The notes below the pieces were generated by a model, which saw only the letters and a program-made list of their open reading frames with translations, was not told the origin of the DNA and made no database searches. Source: CALMUP01 sp035327305 (GTDB lineage Bacteria > Verrucomicrobiota > Kiritimatiellia > CAIVKH01). Taken from it: DNA of 64,000 bases. Location of the stretch: contig DAOLDL010000006.1 of assembly GCA_035327305.1 (NCBI GenBank), positions 1-64,000 on the forward strand. The letters are read 5' to 3'. How positions within the stretch are numbered: position 1 is the first letter of the stretch; each line of letters opens with the position of its first letter. Below are positions 1 to 8,938 of the stretch, piece after piece. The translations under genes and the position numbers were made by a program.

Positions 1-31
1 ATCCGCGGTTAATCTTCTTCGGTTTTCGGGC

Positions 32-961
32 TTAATCCATCAACGCCATGCGTCCGGATCTAACGATCTGTCCGGTGCCTTCCATTTCCAATGATAAATC
101 GGGGTGGAGGCGCTTGACCTTTCCTCGGGCGATCGGCGGTGTGTTCAACCAGTCCTCGGTTCCTTCGGGCCATATCTGAACTTCTCGCCCAACAAATGCC
201 GAATATCTCCGGTACATCTCAAATATTTTATCCCGGCGACCGTTGCGCAAATCCTCTACCGCGCTGTCCAGAAAACGCACAACGGCATGGAACATTTCCG
301 GAAGCGCATCCGACATTACCGGGTAAAACATGCCCAGATTCCCCGCGGCCTTGACAAAAGGTGTCGGTTCTATTTCCGGCTTTTCCTTGATATTCATGCC
401 GATACCAAACACCGCGCCATCGACAATTTCGCCGGAAAGTTGTGTGGCGGTCAATACACCGGACACCTTGCACCGCTCCACCATGATGTCATTCACCCAC
501 TTGATGCCGGGCAATATTTGACCATCAGACACTTCAGTTATCGCCTGTGCAGAACTAATGGCGGGGATCATCGTCAATGCTGTTTGAATATCCCGGGCGG
601 GAAGTCCGAGCCGGTAGTATGCGGTAAGATGCAAGTTCCCGGCCAGAGCCGACCATGGTCGATGACGCTGGCCCCGAAACTTTGATCCGGAAAGCGCGAG
701 GCACACAAGTGCATCGGGCAAATCAGCGCCGTTTTTCAACAAACTTAAAACGGTGTCGAATTGCGAGAGTTCCGAATAGTCGATCAGCACGATCGAGCGG
801 GATATATCGTTGCCGGAATCTTGATCAGCCAGTGTCGTCCACAGCGGAGCACCGGAACAGAAGGCGCTTGCCCACGCCGGAATGCCTTTCGTTGTCCACG
901 ACGACGTTGCGTGGATAAATGCCCTGGCGCTTTCCTGATTGTCCGAGTACCAGCTTGTCAT
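32..961 (-). CDS. Biotin/lipoate-protein ligase family protein (BPL_LplA_LipB fold)
   Basis: A 309-residue protein that looks like a biotin-protein ligase catalytic domain, which activates biotin as biotinyl-AMP and transfers it to a carrier lysine. Visible motifs: FRGQRHRPW followed by GNLHLT (about residues 95-113), a variant of the GRGRRGRxW...GNLxxS nucleotide/biotin loop; KWVNDIM (154-160), matching the KWPNDI motif; and GIGMN (186-190), matching GIGxN. The first motif departs from the consensus, so the substrate (biotin, lipoate or other) is uncertain. No N-terminal helix-turn-helix is apparent. The ATG at 961 is chosen because it overlaps the stop of the upstream membrane-protein gene (TAATG), implying translational coupling; a longer in-frame start would run into that gene. 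Confidence 0.72.
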   Translation of the reverse strand: MTSWYSDNQESARAFIHATSSWTTKGIPAWASAFCSGAPLWTTLADQDSGNDISRSIVLIDYSELSQFDTVLSLLKNGADLPDALVCLALSGSKFRGQRHRPWSALAGNLHLTAYYRLGLPARDIQTALTMIPAISSAQAITEVSDGQILPGIKWVNDIMVERCKVSGVLTATQLSGEIVDGAVFGIGMNIKEKPEIEPTPFVKAAGNLGMFYPVMSDALPEMFHAVVRFLDSAVEDLRNGRRDKIFEMYRRYSAFVGREVQIWPEGTEDWLNTPPIARGKVKRLHPDLSLEMEGTGQIVRSGRMALMD

Positions 962-2412
962 TATCTTCTGGTCAGCGTCGGACAGTAAAGTCCCTTGAGG
1001 TTGCGATTCCACCACAAATATTCGTCTTTATTCTGTTCGCGGGTCGCGAAGCTGTAATCATAAAGAACTGCCCGTATCATACGCGGCGGTTCTTCGGGAA
1101 ATGGATTGGTTTCAAGCAACTTCAGAACGGACGGTTCTCCCTCCAGCAATCTGACCAGGAAGTTCATAAACCAGGGATTGTGCTGATAGTTGCCCAAAGC
1201 GGCAAACCACATTTGCCAATCCAGGCGGGGCATGTGCGGGGCAACGAAAATCGGTGTGCGATGAACATCTCCCGGCTTCCATTTGAACTCGTAGGCGATC
1301 CAGTTTTGGCCATCCCGACTGCCTTCCACAACAATTTCCGGACGTGACTTGGTCATGGCGGCAAACAATCCGTAGTTGTTTACGCTTCGGAAAGGCGCGA
1401 ACTGCTGGACGAAGGTAATGACCGGTGCAGGCCACGATATCCGGACAATTTGCGAGGAAAACATCACCAGCGACATCACGAGAACCACCACGCCAACGGG
1501 CCATCGGAATGCTGACAATGCCGTATTTTTCCACTTCGGCATATCGATGGGTTCAATCAGATTGCCATGCGTGAAAACACGATCGTCCAGCAGGGGGAGA
1601 CAAAGAGCCATCGTCAGAAAATTAAAGAATCCGTAATTGCCCGTCCCCGCGATCAGAAATTGCAACAGCATCAAAAAGCCGAATGCAATGTATCTGGGAA
1701 TGCGTCCTGCAAAAATAAGGAACGGAACGACCAACTCGATGAAAAACATCATCGCCGTCGAGAATTTCAAGAACCACATGGGCGCCTGATGAAAATACCA
1801 GGCGGTCCAAACGGGAAGCGGTTGGGTCCAGAAGTGAAATGTCAGGGCGGACAAATCCCACCACGATTCGTCACGGCTGGCCAGTTTGACATAGCCGGCG
1901 GCAAACATGAGCCGGAATAAAAGCCAGTGGAGCAGAAATATCACCAGTCGGGATGGCAACGGATTGGTTTTGGGTGAAGAACGCCAAACCGGCGGGGCCA
2001 GCAGAATCGCCAGGAGTCCGGATTCAAGCAACAGGTTGTCCCATTGAAATCCAAGGAATACCTGGCCTCCGACAGTGAATGAAAGATACAATATCCAAAG
2101 CAGGATGGTGCAAGCCAGCGGTGTGATTCCAAAAACCAACAGGGCGCTGATCGACATGCCGATCCAGCACATGACCTCCAGCGCGACATCGCCTTGAAGC
2201 CACCAAAGCACGGTAGGAACGGCATGAAAGGATTTTCCGCCAAGGTATGCTTCAGCCTGATGGAGATACATGCCGACGGGAAGAATTCCGTGCTCGCCGA
2301 TTAACCCGTGGATCTGGGACCATAACGAGTAAATCGCCAGGAAATAAATCACACCCATGGCGCGGAGAAAAATATCCGCGGCAATCCGGTATTGTGACCA
2401 AATTATATTCAT
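961..2412 (-). CDS. Lipase maturation factor (LMF1) family membrane protein
   Basis: A 483-residue polytopic membrane protein similar to the LMF1/LMF2 family, known in animals for folding secreted lipases in the ER; bacterial homologues have no settled role. About eight hydrophobic segments cover residues 10-330, including FLGFQWDNLLLESG near residue 120, a hallmark of the family. The C-terminal soluble part holds the family block NNYGLFAAMTKSRPEIVVEG followed by a DGQNW stretch and PHMPRLDWQMWFAAL. The ATG at 2412 is preferred to a TTG two codons upstream. It is translationally coupled to the downstream ligase-like gene by a TAATG overlap. The family call is firm; the function in bacteria is inference. 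Confidence 0.85.
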   Translation of the reverse strand: MNIIWSQYRIAADIFLRAMGVIYFLAIYSLWSQIHGLIGEHGILPVGMYLHQAEAYLGGKSFHAVPTVLWWLQGDVALEVMCWIGMSISALLVFGITPLACTILLWILYLSFTVGGQVFLGFQWDNLLLESGLLAILLAPPVWRSSPKTNPLPSRLVIFLLHWLLFRLMFAAGYVKLASRDESWWDLSALTFHFWTQPLPVWTAWYFHQAPMWFLKFSTAMMFFIELVVPFLIFAGRIPRYIAFGFLMLLQFLIAGTGNYGFFNFLTMALCLPLLDDRVFTHGNLIEPIDMPKWKNTALSAFRWPVGVVVLVMSLVMFSSQIVRISWPAPVITFVQQFAPFRSVNNYGLFAAMTKSRPEIVVEGSRDGQNWIAYEFKWKPGDVHRTPIFVAPHMPRLDWQMWFAALGNYQHNPWFMNFLVRLLEGEPSVLKLLETNPFPEEPPRMIRAVLYDYSFATREQNKDEYLWWNRNLKGLYCPTLTRR

Positions 2413-2454
2413 TCCCAACGAGCGATCAGTTACATACAGGGCAACCGATTGGCT

Positions 2455-2488
2455 GAAAAGCCCCGGGAGGCATGGCTTTACTTCCCGG
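2455..2488 (-). terminator. Probable intrinsic terminator of icd
   Basis: An 8-bp GC-rich stem with one G-T pair (CCGGGAGG at 2463-2470 against CTTCCCGG at 2481-2488) and a 10-nt loop, 35 bp past the icd stop. Read on the minus strand it is followed by CTTTTC. The T-tract is short, so termination strength is uncertain. Confidence 0.5.
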
Positions 2489-2523
2489 CCACATAAACTC
2501 TCACCGCGACACGGCTGGTGACG

Positions 2524-3780
2524 TTACATGTGATCGACGACAGCTCTGGCGAACTCACTGCACTTCACTTCTTTCGCGCCTTCCATCAATCGGGCAAAGT
2601 CGTAGGTGACAATTTTCGAGGAAATTGCGCCTTCCACACCCTTGATGATCAAGTCGGCGGCTTCGGTCCAGCCAATGTAACGGAACATCATTTCACCGGA
2701 AAGGACCAGCGAGCCGGGATTGACCTTGTCCAGATTGGCATACTTGGGCGCCGTGCCATGCGTCGCTTCGAACACCGCGTGACCGGTGTCGTAGTTGATG
2801 TTGGCGCCGGGCGCAATTCCAATGCCGCCCACACACGCGGCAAGCGCGTCGGATATGTAGTCACCATTCAGGTTCATGGTGGCGATGACATCGTATTCAT
2901 CCGGACGGGTGAGAATTTGCTGAAGGAAAGCATCGGCGATTACATCCTTGATGATGATGTCTTTGCCGGTATTGGGATTTTTGAGCTTCATCCAGGGACC
3001 GCCATCCAGCAGTTCAGCGCCGAACTGCTCCTTCGCGACCTTGTATCCCCAATCGCGAAAAGCGCCTTCGGTAAACTTCATGATATTGCCTTTGTGGACA
3101 AGCGTCATATTGCGGCGGTCGTTGTCGATGGTGTATTGAATCGCGGCTTTGACCAAGCGGGTGGTTCCCTCCTCGGAAACTGGTTTGATGCCGATGCCCG
3201 ACGAGGCGGGGAAGCGGATTTTTTTGACCTTCATTTCCTTTTGCAGAAAATCAATTACTTTTCCAACTTCGGGTGTTCCAGCCGCCCATTCCACACCGGC
3301 ATAAATATCCTCGGAGTTTTCGCGGAAAATCACCATATCGGTTTTTTCCGGATGGCGCACTGGAGACGGTACACCTTTAAACCAGCGGACCGGTCGCAAA
3401 CACACGTACAGATCGAGTTCCTGTCTCAAGGCGACATTCAGACTGCGAATTCCCCCGCCAACCGGCGTAGTGAGAGGGCCTTTGATGCCGACCAGGAATT
3501 CGCGGATGGCGGTAAGGGTTTCTTCGGGCAACCAGACTGGTTGGCCATACACTTCATTTGCCTTCTCGCCGGCATAAACTTCCATCCAGGAGACGCGGCG
3601 GGCGCCGCCATAAGCTTTTTCTACCGCGGCATTCCATACCAGCATGGAGGCTTTGGTAATGTCGGGACCGGTTCCATCGCCTTCGATAAAGGTCAGGATG
3701 GGATTATCGGGAACCAGCAATTTCCCATCGGCTCCCATTGCAATTTTCACACCGTCTTTAGGCACCACAAGCTTGCTCAT
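2524..3780 (-). CDS. icd: NADP-dependent isocitrate dehydrogenase
   Basis: A TCA cycle enzyme that oxidises isocitrate to 2-oxoglutarate and CO2 with NADP. At 418 residues it has the length of the Escherichia coli-type dimeric enzyme. Visible signatures: FIEGDGTGPDI near the N terminus; GGGIRSLNVALRQ around the substrate loop, with the serine that E. coli AceK phosphorylates; the metal-binding block NLNGDYISDALAA; and HGTAPKYANLDKVNPGS, whose Lys-Tyr pair is diagnostic of NADP rather than NAD preference. A strong ribosome site (GGAGAG) sits seven to ten bases before the ATG. It is monocistronic, with a terminator-like hairpin downstream and another hairpin upstream separating it from the antiporter operon. 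No aceK is present in the window. Confidence 0.96.
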   Translation of the reverse strand: MSKLVVPKDGVKIAMGADGKLLVPDNPILTFIEGDGTGPDITKASMLVWNAAVEKAYGGARRVSWMEVYAGEKANEVYGQPVWLPEETLTAIREFLVGIKGPLTTPVGGGIRSLNVALRQELDLYVCLRPVRWFKGVPSPVRHPEKTDMVIFRENSEDIYAGVEWAAGTPEVGKVIDFLQKEMKVKKIRFPASSGIGIKPVSEEGTTRLVKAAIQYTIDNDRRNMTLVHKGNIMKFTEGAFRDWGYKVAKEQFGAELLDGGPWMKLKNPNTGKDIIIKDVIADAFLQQILTRPDEYDVIATMNLNGDYISDALAACVGGIGIAPGANINYDTGHAVFEATHGTAPKYANLDKVNPGSLVLSGEMMFRYIGWTEAADLIIKGVEGAISSKIVTYDFARLMEGAKEVKCSEFARAVVDHM

Positions 3781-3818
3781 GCTTCTCTCCTGCGTCAGTT
3801 ATACATATGAATTTATGA

Positions 3819-3847
3819 GCCGGCACTTTACGATGTAAAGGTCCGGC
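3819..3847. terminator. Imperfect hairpin between antiporter operon and icd
   Basis: GCCGG and CTTTAC pair with GTAAAG and CCGGC around a GAT loop: 11 of 13 positions pair, with two central mismatches. It lies 25 bp after the end of the mrp operon on the minus strand. No T-tract follows, so it may be a weak or Rho-assisted end, or a 3' stabilising stem. Confidence 0.35.
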
Positions 3848-3871
3848 TGTGAAGGAAATGTTTATACAACA

Positions 3872-5644
3872 TTATTGGAGAGACAGCCAGAAAATCAGGA
3901 CGCCAACCAAAACCGCCGCGACACCGCCTATGCTCCACCCGGCCAGCCTGGATTCGATGAATTCCAGGAATTGCCGGCTTTTTTCCGCGGCGCGATTTAT
4001 CAGGGAAATTGTCGCCCCGGCATACATTTTCCCGGTCCGCCTCACGGCATTGCCGGCGGTTCCACGTACATGATGCACATGCGTCGGAATCCAGCACAGC
4101 AAATGGTACAGATCGCCCTGCGGAATTTGAATGACCCGCCAACGCAGACGAATCCACAGGAAATGGATACTTGCATACAAAACCGCACCGAGCGCCGGCG
4201 GCCACAAGCTTTTCAGCCAGGAAATTACAAGTTGCGCGGTCAAAATATGTTGTGCGTAAAGCTCGCGAATAAACATCGGAGTGAACGCCATGACCATGGC
4301 CAGTAGAATCAACCACGGAATCCACGCGCCCCGCGCCATTTCGTGATGTTCATCAAAGGCAAGCCGCCGAAGCGTCACACTATAACGAATCATCAGCAAT
4401 GCGGTTCCGGTCGCGGCAAAAGTCAATATTGTAACGACACTTCCCGCGGCGGGAAACGAACTCGCCACAATGCCGTCTTTCAAAAGAACTTTAACGTATG
4501 CCCCGCTGGTTAACGGAGCGCCGATCAAGGCAAGCGCCGCAAAAAGCACACCACCCCAGAAAACGGTTCGCTCCCAGCCCGCAAGTGGCCGGGTGGTTTT
4601 AAGTCCAACGGCAAGGAAGAGCAGGCATTTGGCAAATGCGTGATGCGCGGCATACGCGGCTACCGCCCATTTCAGCATGGGCCAAGACGCCGGGTATCCC
4701 AATCCAACTCCGATACCGGTTGTGATCAATCCCATCTGGCTTACACTGGAATATGCCAGCACGGCTTTGGGGTTGGATTGCAGAACGCCGATCAACGCGG
4801 CCGTGACTGCGCCGGTCAGGCCGAGAATAATAAGAATCATGGATGCATCGGGAAGCGCCATACGCCCCAGCGGAAGGAACGCCATCCATCCCAGCAGTCC
4901 GGCCTTGATCATGGAACCGCTTAACACTGCGCTTGCCGGGGTTGGCGCAACCGGATGCGCCATGGGCAACCATACGTGAAGCCCCGGCAATCCGGCCTTG
5001 ATACCAAACCCGGCAATCAACAATCCCACGACCAGCGCGCCGGGCGGTGGCAACATTTCCAATGACTGGAAATTTATCACCCCGATTTTTCCAATGATTG
5101 GAAAAAACAACATGGACATCGCGGCAAACTGCAGGATTTCCCCCAACAGCGCCATACCCAGATAAACGCGACCGGCCACCCGCGATGCGGGTTTCCCATC
5201 GTGAATAATCAGCCCGTAGGAAAGTACACTCATGAGGGCAAACGATGTGAAGAAGCCCACCGGATCGCGGGCGAGAATCAGCCCGAAATTACCGGCCATC
5301 GCCCACAGGAAGAAAAAGGTATATCGGGGAGAATTCGAATCATGCGCCATGTAATAAGCGCCGAACCAGGAAGCGCAAAGCCACAGCGTCGCAGTGAAGA
5401 ACAGCCACACTGCGGCAGAACCTCCCGAGGCAAACGTTGCGCCGAGAAGCAATCCGTTCCAGGTCACAGTCACCGGCTCGGACAGCGAAAGGATCAAGGC
5501 GGGAATTGCGGCGATCGGGACAAGATATGAAACGCGAATGGCGAGAACAGGACGAAGTGCAACCAGCCCCATAACGAGCGGAAGAGCCAACGCCAATGCG
5601 ATAAGGATTTCGCCAATACCGCCCAATGAAAATAGCGTCGGCAT
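3872..5644 (-). CDS. Antiporter-like subunit, NuoL/MrpA/MrpD family (third copy, C-terminally extended)
   Basis: A 590-residue member of the proton-conducting membrane transporter family (PF00361), the last gene of the Mrp operon. The core motif with TM7 lysine (FGIKAGLPGLHVWLP) and the following SGSMIKAG lysine are present, as is a lysine near SGAYVKV. The TM5 glutamate, conserved in the two sibling subunits (Glu140 and Glu143), is replaced by Ala136 (FFTSFALMS). About 90 residues extend beyond the usual core and end in a predicted amphipathic stretch plus a final transmembrane helix, recalling the lateral helix of NuoL. The ATG overlaps the upstream stop by one base (TGATG). A role in an ion-pumping complex follows from the family; the altered residue suggests a structural or modified role. 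Confidence 0.88.
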   Translation of the reverse strand: MPTLFSLGGIGEILIALALALPLVMGLVALRPVLAIRVSYLVPIAAIPALILSLSEPVTVTWNGLLLGATFASGGSAAVWLFFTATLWLCASWFGAYYMAHDSNSPRYTFFFLWAMAGNFGLILARDPVGFFTSFALMSVLSYGLIIHDGKPASRVAGRVYLGMALLGEILQFAAMSMLFFPIIGKIGVINFQSLEMLPPPGALVVGLLIAGFGIKAGLPGLHVWLPMAHPVAPTPASAVLSGSMIKAGLLGWMAFLPLGRMALPDASMILIILGLTGAVTAALIGVLQSNPKAVLAYSSVSQMGLITTGIGVGLGYPASWPMLKWAVAAYAAHHAFAKCLLFLAVGLKTTRPLAGWERTVFWGGVLFAALALIGAPLTSGAYVKVLLKDGIVASSFPAAGSVVTILTFAATGTALLMIRYSVTLRRLAFDEHHEMARGAWIPWLILLAMVMAFTPMFIRELYAQHILTAQLVISWLKSLWPPALGAVLYASIHFLWIRLRWRVIQIPQGDLYHLLCWIPTHVHHVRGTAGNAVRRTGKMYAGATISLINRAAEKSRQFLEFIESRLAGWSIGGVAAVLVGVLIFWLSLQ

Positions 5645-7134
5645 CAGTACTCCCTCCCGACAATCAGGTAGGCCCAACGAATGGGGCTGAAAATGGAGCC
5701 GGCAAACAGCCCGATCAAAATCGTCAGCGCGGCGGTAGTCACCGGCGGAATAAGCAACCAAAGACCGGTTTCGAATCGACCACGCGGGTGCGTCTCATTC
5801 CAAGGCCCGTCGGGTTTGTCAAACCATGCCGTGCGAAGGATCGGCAGGAAGTAGGCCGCGTTCAACAAACTGCTCAATGCAAGCACGATCAGCACCCATG
5901 TGTGACCGGATTCAACCGCGCCCAGACCAAGGTGCCATTTGCTGATAAAGCCCGCCAGCGGCGGCACCCCGATCATGCCCAGCGCGGCCACCGTAAATGC
6001 GCCCATCGTCAAGGGCATGCGTCGCCCCACCCCTTTAAGTTCGCTTATTTTGTGAAGATGCAATGTCTCCGCAATATTTCCGGCGCAGAAAAACATTGTG
6101 ATTTTCATCACACCTTGATGCACAAGATGCACCAGCCCGCCGATGGTTCCCATCGGACCGAACATGGTTATGCCGAGAAGAATATAGGAAACCTGGCTCA
6201 CGGTGGAAAAAGCAAGGCGTCGCTTGAAGTCGTCCTGCACCAAGGCCCTCAATGAACCGTACAGGATCGTGATCGAAGCCATGACCATGAAAAGAAACAG
6301 CAAATTCATTTGATGGCAAAACGCGATGCCGTAGACATCGTACACGACACGCACCATTCCAAAAGCGCCGGCCTTGACCACCGCAACGGCATGAAGCAGG
6401 GCGCTGACCGGCGCAGGCGCGACCATGGCTTGCGGCAACCAGGCATGCAAAGGGAATATCGCGGCCTTTACGCCAAGACCAAACATAAGCAAAAGGAAAA
6501 TCACGGACAGTTGTCCGTGGTATTTTTCGTGCATGGAGCCAAGCGCTCCGGCTTCCATGAAGTCAAACGGTCCGGCAATTCCATACAGCCAGACCATTCC
6601 CGCAAGGATCAAGGCGCTTCCACCGAGCGTGTATGCAAGATAGGACGTTCCCGCCTGCATGGATTTCTCGGTGCCCCGGTGAACCACCAGCGGGTATGTA
6701 GTCAGGGTCAGCATTTCGTAGAAAAGGAAAAATGTGACAAGATTTCCCGCGAGTGAAACGCCCATGGTGGCGGTTACGCAGAAGCTGAAATATCCGAAAA
6801 AGCGCCTGCGGTTTGGCGAACCTTCGAGGTAACCGATCGCGTAAATCGTGGTCAACAGCCATAACCCCGCAGATAATGTTGAAAACAGAATGGTCATGCC
6901 ATCAGCCCGCAATACCAGGTCCATATTCGGCAGAAATGGAATGCGGGTTTCATAGTTATGGCCACGAAATACGCCCCACAACATCACGCCGACCAACAAC
7001 ATTTTCACCACCGCTCCGGTTAGATTGAGTATGGTGCGCGCCGTCACCCTGGCTTCATCGATCATAAGAATGATGATGCCGGTGACAAACGATGTCATCA
7101 GTACCGCCAGCGGTAATATGAAATCGAAACTCAT
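5644..7134 (-). CDS. mrpD: Antiporter-like subunit, MrpD/NuoL family (second copy)
   Basis: A 496-residue polytopic protein of the PF00361 family. It keeps the full set of ion-translocation residues: TM5 Glu140 (FFLFYEMLTL), the TM7 lysine in GVKAAIFPLHAWLP, the lysine in AVVKAGAFG, and a lysine in the TM12 region (AGFISKW). Expected length for MrpD or NuoM. Its start overlaps the previous stop by four bases (ATGA) and its own stop overlaps the third antiporter gene by one base, so the three antiporter genes are translated as a coupled block. With the MrpA C-terminal part split into small genes in this operon, this or its neighbour may stand in for the MrpA N-terminal domain; sequence inspection cannot settle which. 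Confidence 0.9.
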   Translation of the reverse strand: MSFDFILPLAVLMTSFVTGIIILMIDEARVTARTILNLTGAVVKMLLVGVMLWGVFRGHNYETRIPFLPNMDLVLRADGMTILFSTLSAGLWLLTTIYAIGYLEGSPNRRRFFGYFSFCVTATMGVSLAGNLVTFFLFYEMLTLTTYPLVVHRGTEKSMQAGTSYLAYTLGGSALILAGMVWLYGIAGPFDFMEAGALGSMHEKYHGQLSVIFLLLMFGLGVKAAIFPLHAWLPQAMVAPAPVSALLHAVAVVKAGAFGMVRVVYDVYGIAFCHQMNLLFLFMVMASITILYGSLRALVQDDFKRRLAFSTVSQVSYILLGITMFGPMGTIGGLVHLVHQGVMKITMFFCAGNIAETLHLHKISELKGVGRRMPLTMGAFTVAALGMIGVPPLAGFISKWHLGLGAVESGHTWVLIVLALSSLLNAAYFLPILRTAWFDKPDGPWNETHPRGRFETGLWLLIPPVTTAALTILIGLFAGSIFSPIRWAYLIVGREY

Positions 7135-8633
7135 GGCGTCACCCCCAGGTACGTGCCGAGCAATGACGTGGCGCCGTGTTTGAGCAATTCAAATACAGGA
7201 AGCGATGACAGCCCGAACGCGATGGATAAAATCGCCAGATACAATGCGGCATATTCCATAATCCGCGAAGGCCGATGATAGTCACCCTCGTCACTCGTCG
7301 TCATGAGTCGCCGGAATATTCTGAACAGATAACCAACCGCCATCAGCCCGCCGACAATCATGATGCCGGCCCACAGCCATTGACCTGATGACATGGCAAC
7401 GGTCAGCATCAACCATTTCGCGATGAAACCGGCGCCCGGGGGAATTCCCATCAAGCTGATACCGGCCAACGCCATGGCCGTGGCGGTCATGGGCAATCGC
7501 TCACCCAACCCGCGCAGACCTTCCAGATTATCGCTTCCGCGCGCGTGAATCAAGACACCGGCGGATAAAAACAACGATGCCTTGGCCAATCCGTGGGACA
7601 ACGCCTGGTAGATTCCACCGGCCCATGCGCGGCTTGACCAGTCATTATCCGCCCACCATCCGATGGTCATCAACGGAAACATGAGAAACAAATATCCCAA
7701 TTGCGCAACGGTTGAGTAGGCAATCAGCGGCTTCAGGTGCGACTGCCGGATGGCGTGATACGACCCCCAGATGATCGCGGCGCCGCCCAACAATCCAAGC
7801 CCGTTCGATAGGGCCACTGTCATGTCAATCGGCCACAACTCGGTCATCAATCGAAGTTGAATATAAAATCCGCCTTTGACGACCAATGCGGAAAGCACGG
7901 CGCTGACCGGGGACGGCGCGTTGGCATGAGCGGGCGGCAACCAGAAATGAACGGGGAACAACGCGGCCTTGATCGCCATTCCGATCGTCATGACAGCCAT
8001 GGCCGTCATGGTGAGGTGCTGGCGCTCAATGACATTCGCCAGACCGTCGAGGTCGAGCGTTCCGTATTGTCCATACAGCAATGATACGCCGAGCAGATAA
8101 AACAGCGAGGCGCTCAAAGCCAGAATCAGATACCGCATACCACCGGTCAGCGCTTCAGGTTTGTTGGAAAGTGTAATCAAGGCCACGGCGGCGAGTCCGG
8201 ATAATTCCAGCGACACATACCAGTTGAAAATATCGTTGGATAGAAATATGGCGTTCAACGATCCCCACAGAAAAAACCACAATGGCCAGAAGTAACGCTC
8301 TCGATGACGCTCCTCGCGACTGTCACCGAAATAAGCGAGGCTGTAGACGCTCACTCCCGCGCCAACCAGCGTGGTCAGTAAAAGCATCACCACCGCCAAA
8401 CCGTCAATCCGCCACGAAATGCCTAGTGGCGCAATCCAGCCTCCGATCTGATGTATATATGCCCCGCTGTCTGATAATTTCCATGTCGTCAACGCCATGG
8501 CCATTGAAACAAACACGATTACGGGAATAACCACGGCCAGACGCGCCCGTCCATTCATTGCAAACGAGACGCATGCGGCCAGCACAGGAACTGCGACCAA
8601 CCATACTTCAGGTTGCTGAAGCAATGAGGTCAT
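7131..8633 (-). CDS. mrpD: Antiporter-like subunit, MrpD/NuoN family (first copy)
   Basis: A 500-residue member of the PF00361 antiporter-like family. It keeps TM5 Glu143 (YVSLELSGLA), the TM7 lysine in AIKAALFPVHFWLPPAHA, the lysine in ALVVKGGFY and the lysine in AGFIAKW. It is placed directly after mrpC, the position of mrpD in canonical mrpABCDEFG operons, so it is the best candidate for the genuine MrpD. It overlaps mrpC and the next antiporter gene by four bases each (ATGA). Expected in the cytoplasmic membrane as part of the hetero-oligomeric Na+(K+)/H+ antiporter. Confidence 0.92.
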   Translation of the reverse strand: MTSLLQQPEVWLVAVPVLAACVSFAMNGRARLAVVIPVIVFVSMAMALTTWKLSDSGAYIHQIGGWIAPLGISWRIDGLAVVMLLLTTLVGAGVSVYSLAYFGDSREERHRERYFWPLWFFLWGSLNAIFLSNDIFNWYVSLELSGLAAVALITLSNKPEALTGGMRYLILALSASLFYLLGVSLLYGQYGTLDLDGLANVIERQHLTMTAMAVMTIGMAIKAALFPVHFWLPPAHANAPSPVSAVLSALVVKGGFYIQLRLMTELWPIDMTVALSNGLGLLGGAAIIWGSYHAIRQSHLKPLIAYSTVAQLGYLFLMFPLMTIGWWADNDWSSRAWAGGIYQALSHGLAKASLFLSAGVLIHARGSDNLEGLRGLGERLPMTATAMALAGISLMGIPPGAGFIAKWLMLTVAMSSGQWLWAGIMIVGGLMAVGYLFRIFRRLMTTSDEGDYHRPSRIMEYAALYLAILSIAFGLSSLPVFELLKHGATSLLGTYLGVTP

Positions 8634-8938
8634 GAACGATCCCCTCCGGTTTGATCAAGACTAGCCCGGCCGGTTGCCCGATAGATGCGCGCGGCCAGCG
8701 CCACCGCATACGCCGTGGCGCTTACGGATATGACGATGCCGGTCAAAACCAGCGCATGCGGCACCGGGTCAGGACTTTCACCGCGGAACGCAAGGGCCAC
8801 CATCAGCAAAAACACTCCGCCGGATGCTATGTTCAGGCTTAAAAGTTTTTTAAGCAGATGCGGTTGAATCAGGACGCCGTACATGCCTATCGCCAGCAAC
8901 AACACGCCGGCCAAACCATACAGATGCGTTATATTCAT
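8630..8938 (-). CDS. mrpC: Na+/H+ antiporter subunit MrpC (NuoK-like)
   Basis: A 102-residue three-helix membrane protein of the MnhC/NuoK family. Visible features: GLAGVLLLAIGMYGVLIQPH as the first helix, LLKKLLSLNIASGGVFLLMV as the second, and DPVPHALVLTGIVISVSATA as the third; the DPxxxALVLTxIVI signature is typical of MrpC. The ATG at 8938 overlaps the mrpB stop by four bases. It is the small subunit packed against MrpD and MrpA in the complex. Length and operon position both fit. Confidence 0.93.
   Translation of the reverse strand: MNITHLYGLAGVLLLAIGMYGVLIQPHLLKKLLSLNIASGGVFLLMVALAFRGESPDPVPHALVLTGIVISVSATAYAVALAARIYRATGRASLDQTGGDRS

Noticed and set aside
2518..3810. 430-codon plus-strand open frame opposite icd
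   Set aside because: It is the antisense shadow of a clear isocitrate dehydrogenase; composition is His/Phe-rich with no domain and no family likeness.
5626..6255. 209-codon plus-strand frame opposite the second MrpD
   Set aside because: Antisense to a well-supported membrane protein; Arg/Gln/His-rich sequence typical of a shadow frame.
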